Shown: positions 49,521-57,943 of the stretch, one piece after another
Position numbering within the stretch: position 1 is the stretch's first letter
Layout: every line of letters starts with the position of its first letter
Assembly (NCBI GenBank): GCA_036376245.1
Contig: DASVAS010000101.1
Coordinates: 62,001-126,000 of the forward strand
DNA from: DATARR01 sp036376245
Lineage (GTDB): Bacteria; Acidobacteriota; Thermoanaerobaculia; Multivoradales; UBA5704
Length of the DNA: 64,000 bases
Reading direction: 5' to 3'
Translations under genes and position numbers: made by a program
The notes under the pieces: generated by a model
Databases searched by the model: none
Told to the model about the DNA's origin: nothing
Seen by the model: the letters and a program-made list of their open reading frames with translations, nothing else

Positions 49521-50213
49521 TCAACGATTTTCAAGCTTGTAGACAGAAGGCCCCGCCCAGGGCTGATGAATACGTGTGAGGCGGAAGGAGCAATCCAACT
49601 GGAGAGACGGAGTCCAGCCGTCAGCATCTGGCTCCAAGGCCTCATAGCTGCCTCTGCGTAGGGTAAGGATGCTGAATTGAATGTCTTCGCCGCGAGCGTC
49701 CACCAGCCAAAGCTCGGGCACGCCGGCTTGAGCGTAAAGGGGCGGAAGGCGCTCGGTTTCCTTACTCACGGAACTATCGCTGACGATCTCAACGACAAGA
49801 TCGGCGGCTCCTTCGAGTCCGGAGTAGCGGCCAGGCCCCTTCCGGGGAGTAGAGGGAGTCAGCCGAACCTTGCCCGTCTCCAGGGATTCCCGGAGCACCA
49901 CGACTACGTCCGGTTCTGTGGAAAGCTCCGAGAACCTGAATCCCAGGCGGGTGCTGTCCGTGCAAACAAACCCTCTTCCGGCTTCGGCAACCAGGACATG
50001 AAGCTTGGATGTGATCGCCGCCTTGGGCGCTCCGTGAGTGAAGATATCCTCCGGGCTCATATCGACTTCGATGTCCCCTCCCAGGTAGTCGATGCGCCCG
50101 GTTTCCGGGAAATCGCCGGAATCCAACCACCTCAGGAACCCCTCGAAGCTGAAGGCGTCGTCGGGGAGCCGGAGATTGTTCTCGTCAGCGAAGATCGCGT
50201 GTCGTCGGGCCAT
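49521..50213 (-). CDS. Uma2 family endonuclease-like protein (DUF820)
   Basis: The protein has 230 residues. It has the Uma2/PD-(D/E)XK order: RIDYLGGDIEVDMSP, GAPKAAITSKLHVLVAEAGRGFVCTDSTRLGFRF, EPDVVVVLRES (the metal-binding D), DLVVEIVSDSSVSKETERLPPLYAQAGVPELWLVDARG. These restriction-endonuclease-fold proteins are abundant in cyanobacteria and Acidobacteriota as solitary genes of uncertain role. Confidence 0.85.
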   Translation of the reverse strand: MARRHAIFADENNLRLPDDAFSFEGFLRWLDSGDFPETGRIDYLGGDIEVDMSPEDIFTHGAPKAAITSKLHVLVAEAGRGFVCTDSTRLGFRFSELSTEPDVVVVLRESLETGKVRLTPSTPRKGPGRYSGLEGAADLVVEIVSDSSVSKETERLPPLYAQAGVPELWLVDARGEDIQFSILTLRRGSYEALEPDADGWTPSLQLDCSFRLTRIHQPWAGPSVYKLENR

Positions 50214-50266
50214 GATGGATTCTACCTCCTAGGCACAATTCCCCGCAAGACTCGGGGTCGCACCGC

Positions 50267-52687
50267 TCACCTCCGCAGGCTCAGCGCCCGGAAGAACTCC
50301 TCCGCTACCTTAGCAGGATTGCCCACCAGGGATTTGGCCCCCTCTTCGAGCAGCCAGTCCGAAGGGAGATAGTGGCGATAGGGGGCGTGGAGGAAGCGCT
50401 GGTCGAAGAGGGCGATGACGCCGGTGTCCTCGGGGGAGCGGATGAGGCGGCCGGCGGCCTGGACGACGCGGGTCATCCCTGGCACCACGAAGGAGTATTC
50501 GAAACCCTTTTCGAAACGCTCGTCGTAATAATCCTTGAGAAGCTGCTGCTCCAGCGTCAGCGCCGGCAGGCAGGGACCCACGATCGCCACGGCTTTCAAC
50601 ACCTCTCCGGGATAGTCCACGCCCTCGGCGAAGACTCCGCCCGCCACCGCCACCAGCAGGATGTCCCCGAAGATGGCGCCGCGCAGGGCCTGGAGGAGGA
50701 GGTCGCGCTCGGCTTCGCTGTCCGCCTGGCGCTGGACCAGAACCTTTTTGTTGCGCAGGCGCATCCGTCCGGTGACTTCGGAGAGGAAGGCGTAGCTCGG
50801 GAAGAGGGCGAGGCAGTTGCCCGGCACCGAGTCCGCGAAGTCGGCCAGGCGCTCGGCGATCCTTTCGTAGTTCGCCGGCCGCTCGCGGAAGGTGGTGGCG
50901 ATCGAGGGATCGATCACCACGCGGCGGTTCTCCACCGGGAAGGGGTTGGGGATCTCCACGAAGGCCGTGCGGCCCGCTTCGAATCCCAATAAGCCGGTGT
51001 AGAACTCCGGCGGCGAGAGGGTGGCGGAGAGGCCGATGGCGGCGTGGGTGCGCTGGAGGATGTCGCCCAGGAAGCGGCTGGGGTCCTTGCAGAGGATCTT
51101 GAGCCGACCGTCTCCCCGCTTGTACTCCACCACGTGGCTGAAGGCGGCGTCGGAGACCATCAGGCCGTTGAGGAAGCGGAGGAAGTCGAAGTACAGCTCG
51201 ACGAAGGGGTCCTCGGGCCGGAAGGTGCGGGTCTCGCGCTGGTGCTCCAGGTAGTCGACGAAGGCGGCGTCAAGCTCGGGCCGCAGGCGCCAGAAGCGGC
51301 TCTCGGGGAAGGGATGCTCGACGGCGCGGTCGCCCGGCGGGCCGTCCTCCAGGGCGTCGGCGACGATGCCGTCGATGAGCGCGGCGAGCTGAAGGCAGAG
51401 GGTTTCGATGCGGAAATGGACCGGCTCGCCCCAGCGGCCGACGACCTCGGCGGCTTTCCGCGCCTGGTTGGAGGAGAGCTCGGGGCTGTAATAGCCGCGC
51501 CCGCGATCCACCAGGTTGTGGACCTCATCGATAACCAGGACGACGTCGGAGAGGTCCTGGTCGGCGGCGAAGCTGGAGAGCGAGACGTAGGGGTCGAAGA
51601 CGTAGTTGTAGTCGCAGACGGTGACCTGGACGCGGTTGGAGAGCTCGAGGCTGACCTCGAAGGGGCAGACCTCGGCCTCCTTGGAGGCGCGGAAGACGTC
51701 GTCGGGCTCGATGGCCGGCCAGGATTCGTAGATGCGGCCGAGGACGCCGGTGGTGTGGAGCTTGAGGCCGTAGTCCTTGGCGAATCGGCAGTACTCCTCG
51801 TGGCAGAGGATCTGGTCGTTGGCGCACATCCGCGCCTTGGCGCGCAGGCGCAGGGAGCGGAAGGCGGTGTCCCGGTTGAGCAGGTTGAGGACGGCGGTGG
51901 CCATCTCCTGCTGGGTGTTCTTGGCGGTGAGGACGAACAGCCGCTTGTCGTGGGCCAGGGCGTATTTCAGCGCCGGGTAGAGGGCGGCGACGGTCTTGCC
52001 GATGCCGGTGGTGGCCTGGAGGAGCAGGTGCTCGCGGTTGGCGACGGCGGTCTCGACGGCGGCGAGGATCAGCTCCTGGCCCGGGCGGATCCCGCCGTAG
52101 GGGAAGGTGAGGCGCTCGGCCGCGGCGTGCCGTTCGGCGGCCTTGCGGCGCTTGGTCTCCCAGGCATGGATGAGGCCGTTGATGCGCCGCCAGATGGAGA
52201 GCTCCAGCGTCCGGAAGTCGGGCTCCAGGGTCTCGCGTTCGGTCTCGTCGCTGCCGATGGCGATCAGCACCAGCTCGGCGCGGACGGGCTTTTCTTCGGT
52301 CTTGGCGAGCATCCAGGCGTAGAGCAGGGCCTGGCGCTGGTAGGTCTCGCGCACGGACGGCGGCAGGCTGCCGCCCCGGCGGACCGATTTGATCTCCTCG
52401 ACCACCAGCGTGCCGTCCGGCTCGCGGCGCAGGCCGTCGGCGCGGCCCTGGACGGTGACCTTCCAGCCGCGGTGCTCGAAAGCATGGGTGATGACCACCT
52501 CGCGACGATAGGACGGGTCGTCCGCCAGCTTCTGTTCCTGATAGCGCCCGTGGATGGCCTGGCCGAGCCAGAGGCGCTCGTAGCCGCCGCGGCTGGAGAA
52601 CCCGAGGCTGCGCAGGAAGGGAGCGTCGAGCAAATCGGCGACGGAGAGGTCGAGCGTGCGGTTTTCGGCGTCGAAACGAGCGGCCAT
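50267..52687 (-). CDS. PD-(D/E)XK nuclease - DinG/XPD-type iron-sulfur helicase fusion
   Basis: The protein has 806 residues from the ATG at 52687; an upstream ATG at 52831 would translate palindromic repeats and is rejected. Residues ~1-200 hold a Cas4-like nuclease (VQGRADGLRREPDGTLVVEEIKS). The helicase has Walker A LLLQATTGIGKTVAALYP, an Fe-S Cys set in ARMCANDQILCHEEYC and EAEVCPFE, Walker B VLVIDEVHNL, and motif VI region VVQAAGRLIRSPEDTGVIALFDQRF. Related proteins unwind 5' overhangs or R-loops. It likely acts in DNA repair. Confidence 0.85.
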   Translation of the reverse strand: MAARFDAENRTLDLSVADLLDAPFLRSLGFSSRGGYERLWLGQAIHGRYQEQKLADDPSYRREVVITHAFEHRGWKVTVQGRADGLRREPDGTLVVEEIKSVRRGGSLPPSVRETYQRQALLYAWMLAKTEEKPVRAELVLIAIGSDETERETLEPDFRTLELSIWRRINGLIHAWETKRRKAAERHAAAERLTFPYGGIRPGQELILAAVETAVANREHLLLQATTGIGKTVAALYPALKYALAHDKRLFVLTAKNTQQEMATAVLNLLNRDTAFRSLRLRAKARMCANDQILCHEEYCRFAKDYGLKLHTTGVLGRIYESWPAIEPDDVFRASKEAEVCPFEVSLELSNRVQVTVCDYNYVFDPYVSLSSFAADQDLSDVVLVIDEVHNLVDRGRGYYSPELSSNQARKAAEVVGRWGEPVHFRIETLCLQLAALIDGIVADALEDGPPGDRAVEHPFPESRFWRLRPELDAAFVDYLEHQRETRTFRPEDPFVELYFDFLRFLNGLMVSDAAFSHVVEYKRGDGRLKILCKDPSRFLGDILQRTHAAIGLSATLSPPEFYTGLLGFEAGRTAFVEIPNPFPVENRRVVIDPSIATTFRERPANYERIAERLADFADSVPGNCLALFPSYAFLSEVTGRMRLRNKKVLVQRQADSEAERDLLLQALRGAIFGDILLVAVAGGVFAEGVDYPGEVLKAVAIVGPCLPALTLEQQLLKDYYDERFEKGFEYSFVVPGMTRVVQAAGRLIRSPEDTGVIALFDQRFLHAPYRHYLPSDWLLEEGAKSLVGNPAKVAEEFFRALSLRR

Positions 52688-52718
52688 CCCGGGGAAGTAT
52701 ACGGCGGATTCCCGCCTG

Positions 52719-52783
52719 GCCCTCACCTCCCCGGCCCTCCTCTCCCGACCCCTCCCGCCCTCCCTCACCGGGAGAGGAGGGGG
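52719..52783. repeat. GC-rich palindromic element, copy 3 (single arm)
   Basis: CCTCCTCTCCCGACCCCTCC and then CTCACCGGGAGAGGAGGGGG match the arms at 12981 and 46881. CTCTCCCG and CGGGAGAG alone can form a short hairpin. It lies upstream of the helicase gene. Confidence 0.75.
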
Positions 52784-52791
52784 AAAGGCAA

Positions 52792-52880
52792 AAGGACACC
52801 AGGGACACCAAGGACACCAGGGACCAGGCAAAGCACCGTCCTTGAGGTCCTTGGTGTCCCTGGTGTCCTTGAAGTCCTTG
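52792..52880. repeat. Period-9 inverted repeat array, copy 4
   Basis: Units GGACACCAG/GGACACCAA occupy about 52792-52825, then TCCTTGAGG/TCCTTGGTG reversed units run to 52880. It is directly adjacent to copy 3 of the GC-rich element. Confidence 0.85.
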
Positions 52881-52961
52881 AGATGGGGGGCTCAGCGAGG
52901 ATTTGGGCTTTGAGGACCCGGACGACGCTACCCCCGGATCCTCTATGTGGAAACGAGAGCC

Positions 52962-53489
52962 CTACCGGCTGTGGTGGGGACCGCCCGTCACGCGGTCCCA
53001 CGCATCACGCACGGCGTCCTTGACGTCCTGCCAGGCCGATCGGGAGGTACCCCTGGCGTTGTCCCATCCCCGCTCCAGGTCTCCTTCAACATCCTCCCAG
53101 CGGCGTCCCTGGTGCTGACGGGCGGCGTCGGTGCCGTATTGATAAGCCGGCCGGTACTCGTCGTAGTCGCGGCCTTTCTGGTAATAGGGTCTGGACGTGT
53201 GGTGCTGCCGCCAGTGGCGGTCGTCCTCGTCGGAGAACCGGCTGGTGTAGGTGCCTCCCATGGTGCTGACCGTGTGGTCGACGCCGGTGATTCCGGTGCT
53301 GACGCCAGAGTCCATGGCATCGAATTTCGGGAGACCCAGGCCGGTGGTGATCGTGCCGCCGGAGTTGCCGGTCATGCTGGTGATCTTGTCGAAAGTCCCG
53401 AGCCCCGCGGTGGTGCTGCGGTCCGGACGGTCGGCGTCCAACTCGGCCGTCGCGGACTTTCCGGAGGTCTTGCTGTTCTGGTCGTCCAT
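52962..53489 (-). CDS. Small acidic protein with one W-RPYY repeat module
   Basis: The protein has 175 residues; AGGAGG precedes the ATG at 53489. A Ser/Thr/Gly-rich N-terminus is followed by one module: HWRQHHTSRPYYQKGRDYDEYRPAYQYG, RRWEDVEGDLERGWDNARGTSR, SAWQDVKDAVRDAWDRV. It is homologous to the two modules of the gene at 53587-54390. No signal peptide. Possibly a stress-related hydrophilin-like protein (inference). Confidence 0.68.
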   Translation of the reverse strand: MDDQNSKTSGKSATAELDADRPDRSTTAGLGTFDKITSMTGNSGGTITTGLGLPKFDAMDSGVSTGITGVDHTVSTMGGTYTSRFSDEDDRHWRQHHTSRPYYQKGRDYDEYRPAYQYGTDAARQHQGRRWEDVEGDLERGWDNARGTSRSAWQDVKDAVRDAWDRVTGGPHHSR

Positions 53490-53540
53490 GATGTCCTCCT
53501 CGCCTGATCTTCATTGCAAGGCAGAGGCCAGAAATGAGAA

Positions 53541-53560
53541 GGGCGGCCTCATGGCCGCCC
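53541..53560 (-). terminator. Intrinsic terminator after the glycine-zipper gene
   Basis: GGGCGGCC (53541-53548), loop TCAT and GGCCGCCC (53553-53560). On the minus strand it is followed by TTCTCATTTC. It lies 27 bp past the stop at 53587. Confidence 0.65.
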
Positions 53561-53586
53561 TCACACTTCATGAAAGCCATGGAGCC

Positions 53587-54390
53587 TTAGCGGCCGTCGC
53601 GGTCGGCGTCGCCGGGCATGGCGTGCTCGACGCGATGCCAGGCGTCCTTGGCGGCGTGCTTGGCGTCGCTCCAGGCCAGGCGGGACTTGCCCTTCGCCTG
53701 CTCCCAGCCGTGCTCCAGGTCGTTCTCGGTGTCTTCCCAGCGACGGCCGCGATAGCGGGTCGCCGAGTCGTAGCCGTAGTTGTAGGCCGGCCGGTAATCG
53801 CTGTCGTAGTCGTAGCTCTTCTGGTAGTACGGGCGGGAGTTGTAGCTCTGGCGCCAGTGGTTGTCGTTGTCGTAACGATCGGTGACGCGGTTCCAGGCGT
53901 CCTTGGTGGCGTGCTTGGCGTCGCTCCAGGCCAGCTTGGAGTTGGTCTTGGCCTTCTCCCAGCCGCGCTCGAGATCGTTCTCGACGCTGTTCCAGTCGCG
54001 GTCGTGATAGCGGGTCCGCGACTCCCAGCCATAGCGGTACGCCGGGCTGAGATCGTCGTAGGTGCGGTTGGCCGCGTAGGGCCGGTTGCTATAGGTACTG
54101 CGCCAGTAGGCGTCCTCTTCCGTGGGATTGACCGCCTCGGCCACGCCCTTGCCGGCGAGACCGCCCATCACGCCGCCGATCGCGGCGCCGACGACCGCGC
54201 CCACCGGGCCGCCGACCGCGCCGCCCAGAGCCGCGCCGCCGACCGCGCCGCCCGCCGCGCCCACGCCGGTGCCGACCGGATGCGCGCCGGGCTCGCCCGT
54301 CAGGGGATCGCGGTTGGCGTCGTGGACCGTATCGTGCTCGAGCTCAGCAGTCGTCGTTCTTCCCATGTTGTCGTACTTGTTGTCCTTCAT
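53587..54390 (-). CDS. Glycine-zipper protein with two W-RPYY repeat modules
   Basis: The protein has 267 residues; AAGGAGAAA precedes the start. Residues ~35-85 form a Gly/Ala zipper (VGTGVGAAGGAVGGAALGGA...VGAVVGAAIGGVMGG) that could insert in membranes. Two ~85-residue modules follow. Each reads (Y/H)WR..Y.SRPY....YD...PAYRYG....RY..R.W..VENDLE.GWE.AK..S(K/R)LAWSDAKHA.KDAW.RV. This combination recalls stress-induced outer-surface proteins, but I do not know the family. Paralogous to the shorter gene at 52962. Confidence 0.7.
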   Translation of the reverse strand: MKDNKYDNMGRTTTAELEHDTVHDANRDPLTGEPGAHPVGTGVGAAGGAVGGAALGGAVGGPVGAVVGAAIGGVMGGLAGKGVAEAVNPTEEDAYWRSTYSNRPYAANRTYDDLSPAYRYGWESRTRYHDRDWNSVENDLERGWEKAKTNSKLAWSDAKHATKDAWNRVTDRYDNDNHWRQSYNSRPYYQKSYDYDSDYRPAYNYGYDSATRYRGRRWEDTENDLEHGWEQAKGKSRLAWSDAKHAAKDAWHRVEHAMPGDADRDGR

Positions 54391-54508
54391 GACGTTTCTC
54401 CTTGAACTGTGTTCGGTAGACGACAGACAACCTGCGAGAGGGGATCTTGCAAGGGCGGGGCCAACATTCGAGGGCCGTTGACGGGCGGTTTATTGATACT
54501 ATGTTCTC

Positions 54509-54868
54509 ATGTGGCTGAGACGGACGCCCTGGGCGGTCCTTCTGATTCCGGTCCTGCTGCTGGGTGCCGTGGACTGGCATCCGGCGGAGGACCTGCACGG
54601 CGCTACGGCCTCCGGCCCGGGTGAGGTCTATTTCCCCGGCGCCGCGCACCCGGATCAGCCGGTCCACTTCGAGCAGGCGGATCCCGCCCATCGTCCGCTC
54701 TGCCCGGTCTGCGTCCACCGGATGCAGACGTCCGGTGCATACCTGCCGCTGTCCGTGGTCCTGGCGCCGCCTGTCCGCCAGGCCCGCGAAGCCGTCGAGG
54801 CCGCGCCGCTCCGGTCGTCCACCGCGCTCCGGTCCAGCGGCGCGCGGGCTCCTCCCGTCCTCTCCTGA
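54509..54868 (+). CDS. Secreted His/Cys-containing protein next to a TonB receptor
   Basis: The protein has 119 residues. Hydrophobic N-terminus MWLRRTPWAVLLIPVLLLGAVDWH (signal or anchor). The middle has HPDQPVHFEQADPAHRPLCPVCVHRMQTSGA, rich in His with a CxxC; the C-terminus is basic and Ala/Pro-rich. No SD is visible. It is co-directional and 82 bp upstream of the TonB receptor, so a role in metal handling is plausible but unproven. Confidence 0.55.
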   Translation: MWLRRTPWAVLLIPVLLLGAVDWHPAEDLHGATASGPGEVYFPGAAHPDQPVHFEQADPAHRPLCPVCVHRMQTSGAYLPLSVVLAPPVRQAREAVEAAPLRSSTALRSSGARAPPVLS

Positions 54869-54950
54869 TCCGTCGAGACATCCAGAGGCTGGCCGGTCTT
54901 CCGCCGTGCGGGAGCCGTGCCTCGGCAACGACTTTCTTCAGGAGATGACG

Positions 54951-57263
54951 ATGAATCATCCAATTCCGAGGTGGGCGGCCATCGGCCTGCTCGCCGTGCT
55001 GATGCATCAGGGAACCCTCCGGGCGCAGGTGACCCCCGCCGTCCGGGGAACGATCGAGGGAAAGGTGACGGCTTCGGACGGCGCGGCCGTCGACGACGCC
55101 GAGATCTTGATGGCCGAGCTGCGCCGCAGGACCCGGGCGGGCGCGGACGGAACGTTCCGCTTCGAGGGAGTGCCGGCCGGGACCTACCTGCTGGAGGCCG
55201 TCAGCTCGCGCTACGGCAACGCCGTGGACCGGGTGACGGTCGACGCCGGGGGCACCTCTCGGGTCGAGCTGGTCCTGGACCTTACGGTCCACCGGGACGA
55301 GATCCTGGTGACCGCGAGCCCCGACGTGCGCAGCCGCTACGAGGTGGCCCAGCCGACCAGCGTCCTCTCGGAGGAGGAGCTGCAGCAGCGCCTCCAGCCG
55401 ACGCTGGGCGAGACGCTCGGCAAGGAGCCGGGTGTCAGCTCCACCTTCTTCGGCCAGGGCGCCAGCCGGCCGGTGATCCGCGGCCTCGGCGGCGACCGCA
55501 TCCGCGTGCTGGAGAGCGGCGTGGGCAGCGGCGACGCTTCCACCACCAGCCCGGACCACGCGGTGAGCATCGATCCCATGACCGCCGAGCGGATCGAGGT
55601 GCTGCGGGGTCCGGCGACCCTGCTCTACGGCAGCAGCGCGGTGGGCGGCGTGGTCAACGTGATCGACAACCGTATTCCCGACGAGATGCCGGGGGCGAAG
55701 ATCGAGGGCACGGCCGAGCTCCGGGGCGGCACCGTCTCGGACGAGCGCGGCGGCACCGCGCGGCTCGAGGGCGGCCTGGGCAGATTCGCCTGGCATGTGG
55801 GCTACCTGAAGCGCGAGGCGGACGACTACGAGATCCCCGGCTTCGCGGAGTCGGCGGCCCTGCGGGCGGCGGAAGGCGAGGAAGGCGAAGAAGGGGAAGA
55901 GGCCTTCGGCTTCGTTCCCAACAGCGCCACCGAATCCGAGTCCGAGGCCGTCGGCCTCTCCTACATCGGCGACAACGGTTTCGTGGGCGTCTCCGTCTCC
56001 GGCCTCGACACCCTCTATGGCATCCCCGGCGGCGCGCACGGGCATGAGCATGAAGGGGAGGAGGGGGAAGGCGAGGCGGAGGAGGAAGCGCCGGTCCGCG
56101 TCGATCTGGAGCAGCGGCGGTACGACCTGCGCGGCAGCATCACCCGCCCGCTGGGCATCTTCCGGGGCGTCAACGTCCGCCTGGGCGTGACCGACTACGA
56201 GCACCGGGAGCTGGAGGGGGACGAGGTCGGCACGCGGTTCCTCAACGACAGTTGGGAGGGCCGGTTCGAGCTGTTGCAGAACGCGCTGGGGCCGCTCTCC
56301 GGCTCGATCGGCTTCCAGGCCCTTTCCCGGGACTTCGAGGCGATCGGCGAGGAGGCCTTCGTGCCGCCCACCAGAACCGACTCCTGGGCCGTGTTCGCTT
56401 TCGAAGAGGTGACGCGGGGCGCCTGGCGGTTCCAGCTCGGCGGGCGCTACGAGAACCAGGACGTGGAGGCGGAGACCGAGGGCGTCGATCACCGCTCGCT
56501 CTCCGGCCTTTCCGGCTCGCTCGGCGTGGTCTACGGGATAGGCGACGACTACTCCCTCGGGCTCTCGCTGGCCCGCTCCACCAAGCTGCCCAACGCCGAG
56601 GAATTGTTCTCGAACGGTCCGCACATCGCCACCCGCGCCTTCGAGGTCGGCGATCCGAACCTGGACGAGGAGACCAGCCTCGGCGTGGACGTGACGCTGC
56701 GCAAGTCGAACGGCCCGCTGACGGGCGAGCTGACCTTTTTCACCAACCGGTTCGACGACTATATCTTCGAGCAGGCGACCGGCGAGGAGGAGGACGGGCT
56801 GCCGGTGTTCCAGTACGTGCAGCGGGACGCCGAATTCCACGGCGCCGAGCTGAGCGGCGTCTGGGAGCTCTTCCACGGCGAGCCCGACCACCTGGACCTC
56901 GAATTCGGCGCGGACTTCGTGCGCGCCGAGCTGCGGGACACGGGCGAGCCCCTGCCGCGCATCCCGCCGCGCCGCTACCGCCTGGGACTCCACTACCGGG
57001 GCGAGCGGCTCAGCGGCCTGATCGAGGGCATCCAGGCCGAGGACCAGGACCGGGTGAGCCAGTTCGAGACGCCGACCGGGGGCTACACGCTCCTCAACGC
57101 CAGCGTCGGCTACCGGTTCCTCACCAACGTGGCGGTCTACGACCTCCTGCTGCGGGGCACCAACCTGACGGACGAGGAGGCGCGCACCCACGTCTCCTTC
57201 CTGAAGGACTTCGCGCCTCTGCCGGGGCGGGATGTGAGCCTGTCGCTGCGGGTGACGTTCTAG
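54951..57263 (+). CDS. TonB-dependent receptor, ZnuD-like, with His/Glu-rich loop
   Basis: The protein has 770 residues from the ATG at 54951, with AGGAG six bases upstream. Signal peptide ~1-25, then a carboxypeptidase regulatory-like domain (GTIEGKVTASDGAAVDDAEI...). The plug is ~110-235 (RPVIRGLGGDRIRVLESG, VEVLRGPATLLYGSSAVGGVVNVIDNRIP). A 22-strand barrel ends in VSLSLRVTF, a typical aromatic terminus. An extracellular loop near 363-385 is GGAHGHEHEGEEGEGEAEEE, like the metal-binding loop of ZnuD. A zinc or other divalent-metal uptake role is likely. Confidence 0.88.
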   Translation: MNHPIPRWAAIGLLAVLMHQGTLRAQVTPAVRGTIEGKVTASDGAAVDDAEILMAELRRRTRAGADGTFRFEGVPAGTYLLEAVSSRYGNAVDRVTVDAGGTSRVELVLDLTVHRDEILVTASPDVRSRYEVAQPTSVLSEEELQQRLQPTLGETLGKEPGVSSTFFGQGASRPVIRGLGGDRIRVLESGVGSGDASTTSPDHAVSIDPMTAERIEVLRGPATLLYGSSAVGGVVNVIDNRIPDEMPGAKIEGTAELRGGTVSDERGGTARLEGGLGRFAWHVGYLKREADDYEIPGFAESAALRAAEGEEGEEGEEAFGFVPNSATESESEAVGLSYIGDNGFVGVSVSGLDTLYGIPGGAHGHEHEGEEGEGEAEEEAPVRVDLEQRRYDLRGSITRPLGIFRGVNVRLGVTDYEHRELEGDEVGTRFLNDSWEGRFELLQNALGPLSGSIGFQALSRDFEAIGEEAFVPPTRTDSWAVFAFEEVTRGAWRFQLGGRYENQDVEAETEGVDHRSLSGLSGSLGVVYGIGDDYSLGLSLARSTKLPNAEELFSNGPHIATRAFEVGDPNLDEETSLGVDVTLRKSNGPLTGELTFFTNRFDDYIFEQATGEEEDGLPVFQYVQRDAEFHGAELSGVWELFHGEPDHLDLEFGADFVRAELRDTGEPLPRIPPRRYRLGLHYRGERLSGLIEGIQAEDQDRVSQFETPTGGYTLLNASVGYRFLTNVAVYDLLLRGTNLTDEEARTHVSFLKDFAPLPGRDVSLSLRVTF

Positions 57264-57296
57264 ATATCCCGGCAGGTTGTCCATGGAGAGAAGCGA

Positions 57297-57322
57297 AGGA
57301 GCCGCCCCGAAGGGCGGCTCCT
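57297..57322. terminator. Bidirectional terminator between convergent genes
   Basis: AGGAGCCGCCC (57297-57307), loop CGAA and GGGCGGCTCCT (57312-57322), flanked by GAAGC/GCTTC complementary ends. It separates the TonB receptor from the gene ending at 57329. Confidence 0.7.
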
Positions 57323-57328
57323 GGCTTC

Positions 57329-57709
57329 TTACGGTTCGGTGGTGCAGGTGCCGGAGCTCGGCAGCGGCGGTCCTACGACGTTCCGGACGGTGATGTAGCA
57401 CTTGATCGTCTGGAGGAGCACGAACGACCCGAATCCGCTATGAACCTCGACCGTGATGTTGGCCGAGTTCTGGCTGTACGTCTTGGTGTGGGTGGGATCG
57501 GTCGTGTTTCCGGTCGAAGTGCCATCCCCGTAGTTCAGGACGTAATGGCTGAAGCTGCTCCCTGACGGGACGCTGGAGCAGCTCATATCGAAGTCGCACA
57601 CCCGGGTCGTCTCATTGCAGGACCAGGTAGCGCAGGCGGTAGCATGCGCGGCGCTCGCGATGGTCAGCGAGCCCAAAGCGGCCAGAGCGAAGCACAGAAT
57701 CCTTCTCAT
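57329..57709 (-). CDS. Small secreted PKD-like protein
   Basis: The protein has 126 residues from the ATG at 57709, with GGGAG upstream; a longer start at 57772 is less likely. Signal peptide: ILCFALAALGSLTIASAAHA. The mature domain has YVLNYGDGTSTGNTTDPTHTKTYSQNSANITVEV, a PKD-type beta-sandwich signature (DGT...T....Y...G...V). Five or more Cys (ACATWSCNETTRVCDFDMSCSS, KCYI, TCTT) suggest disulfides. Function unknown. Confidence 0.68.
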   Translation of the reverse strand: MRRILCFALAALGSLTIASAAHATACATWSCNETTRVCDFDMSCSSVPSGSSFSHYVLNYGDGTSTGNTTDPTHTKTYSQNSANITVEVHSGFGSFVLLQTIKCYITVRNVVGPPLPSSGTCTTEP

Positions 57710-57943
57710 GAACAAGGTACTCCCTGAGCTGTAAGGCGCGGCGGGTAAGTCCGCTCGCCAGGATCCGCGCATGCGCGTGTGAGATTATTCTTAAATAAGC
57801 CCAGAAAAGCAAGCCTCCCTGAGATCGCCCGCTGTTGCGGGTTCTCTCCGTTGAGTTCCACGTCCCCTGGTTCCTTTTCTTCCCCCCGGTTACAATGATG
57901 ACGTCTTCTCGTGACGCATCCACTCTCCGGTCCTGGGAGGAGT

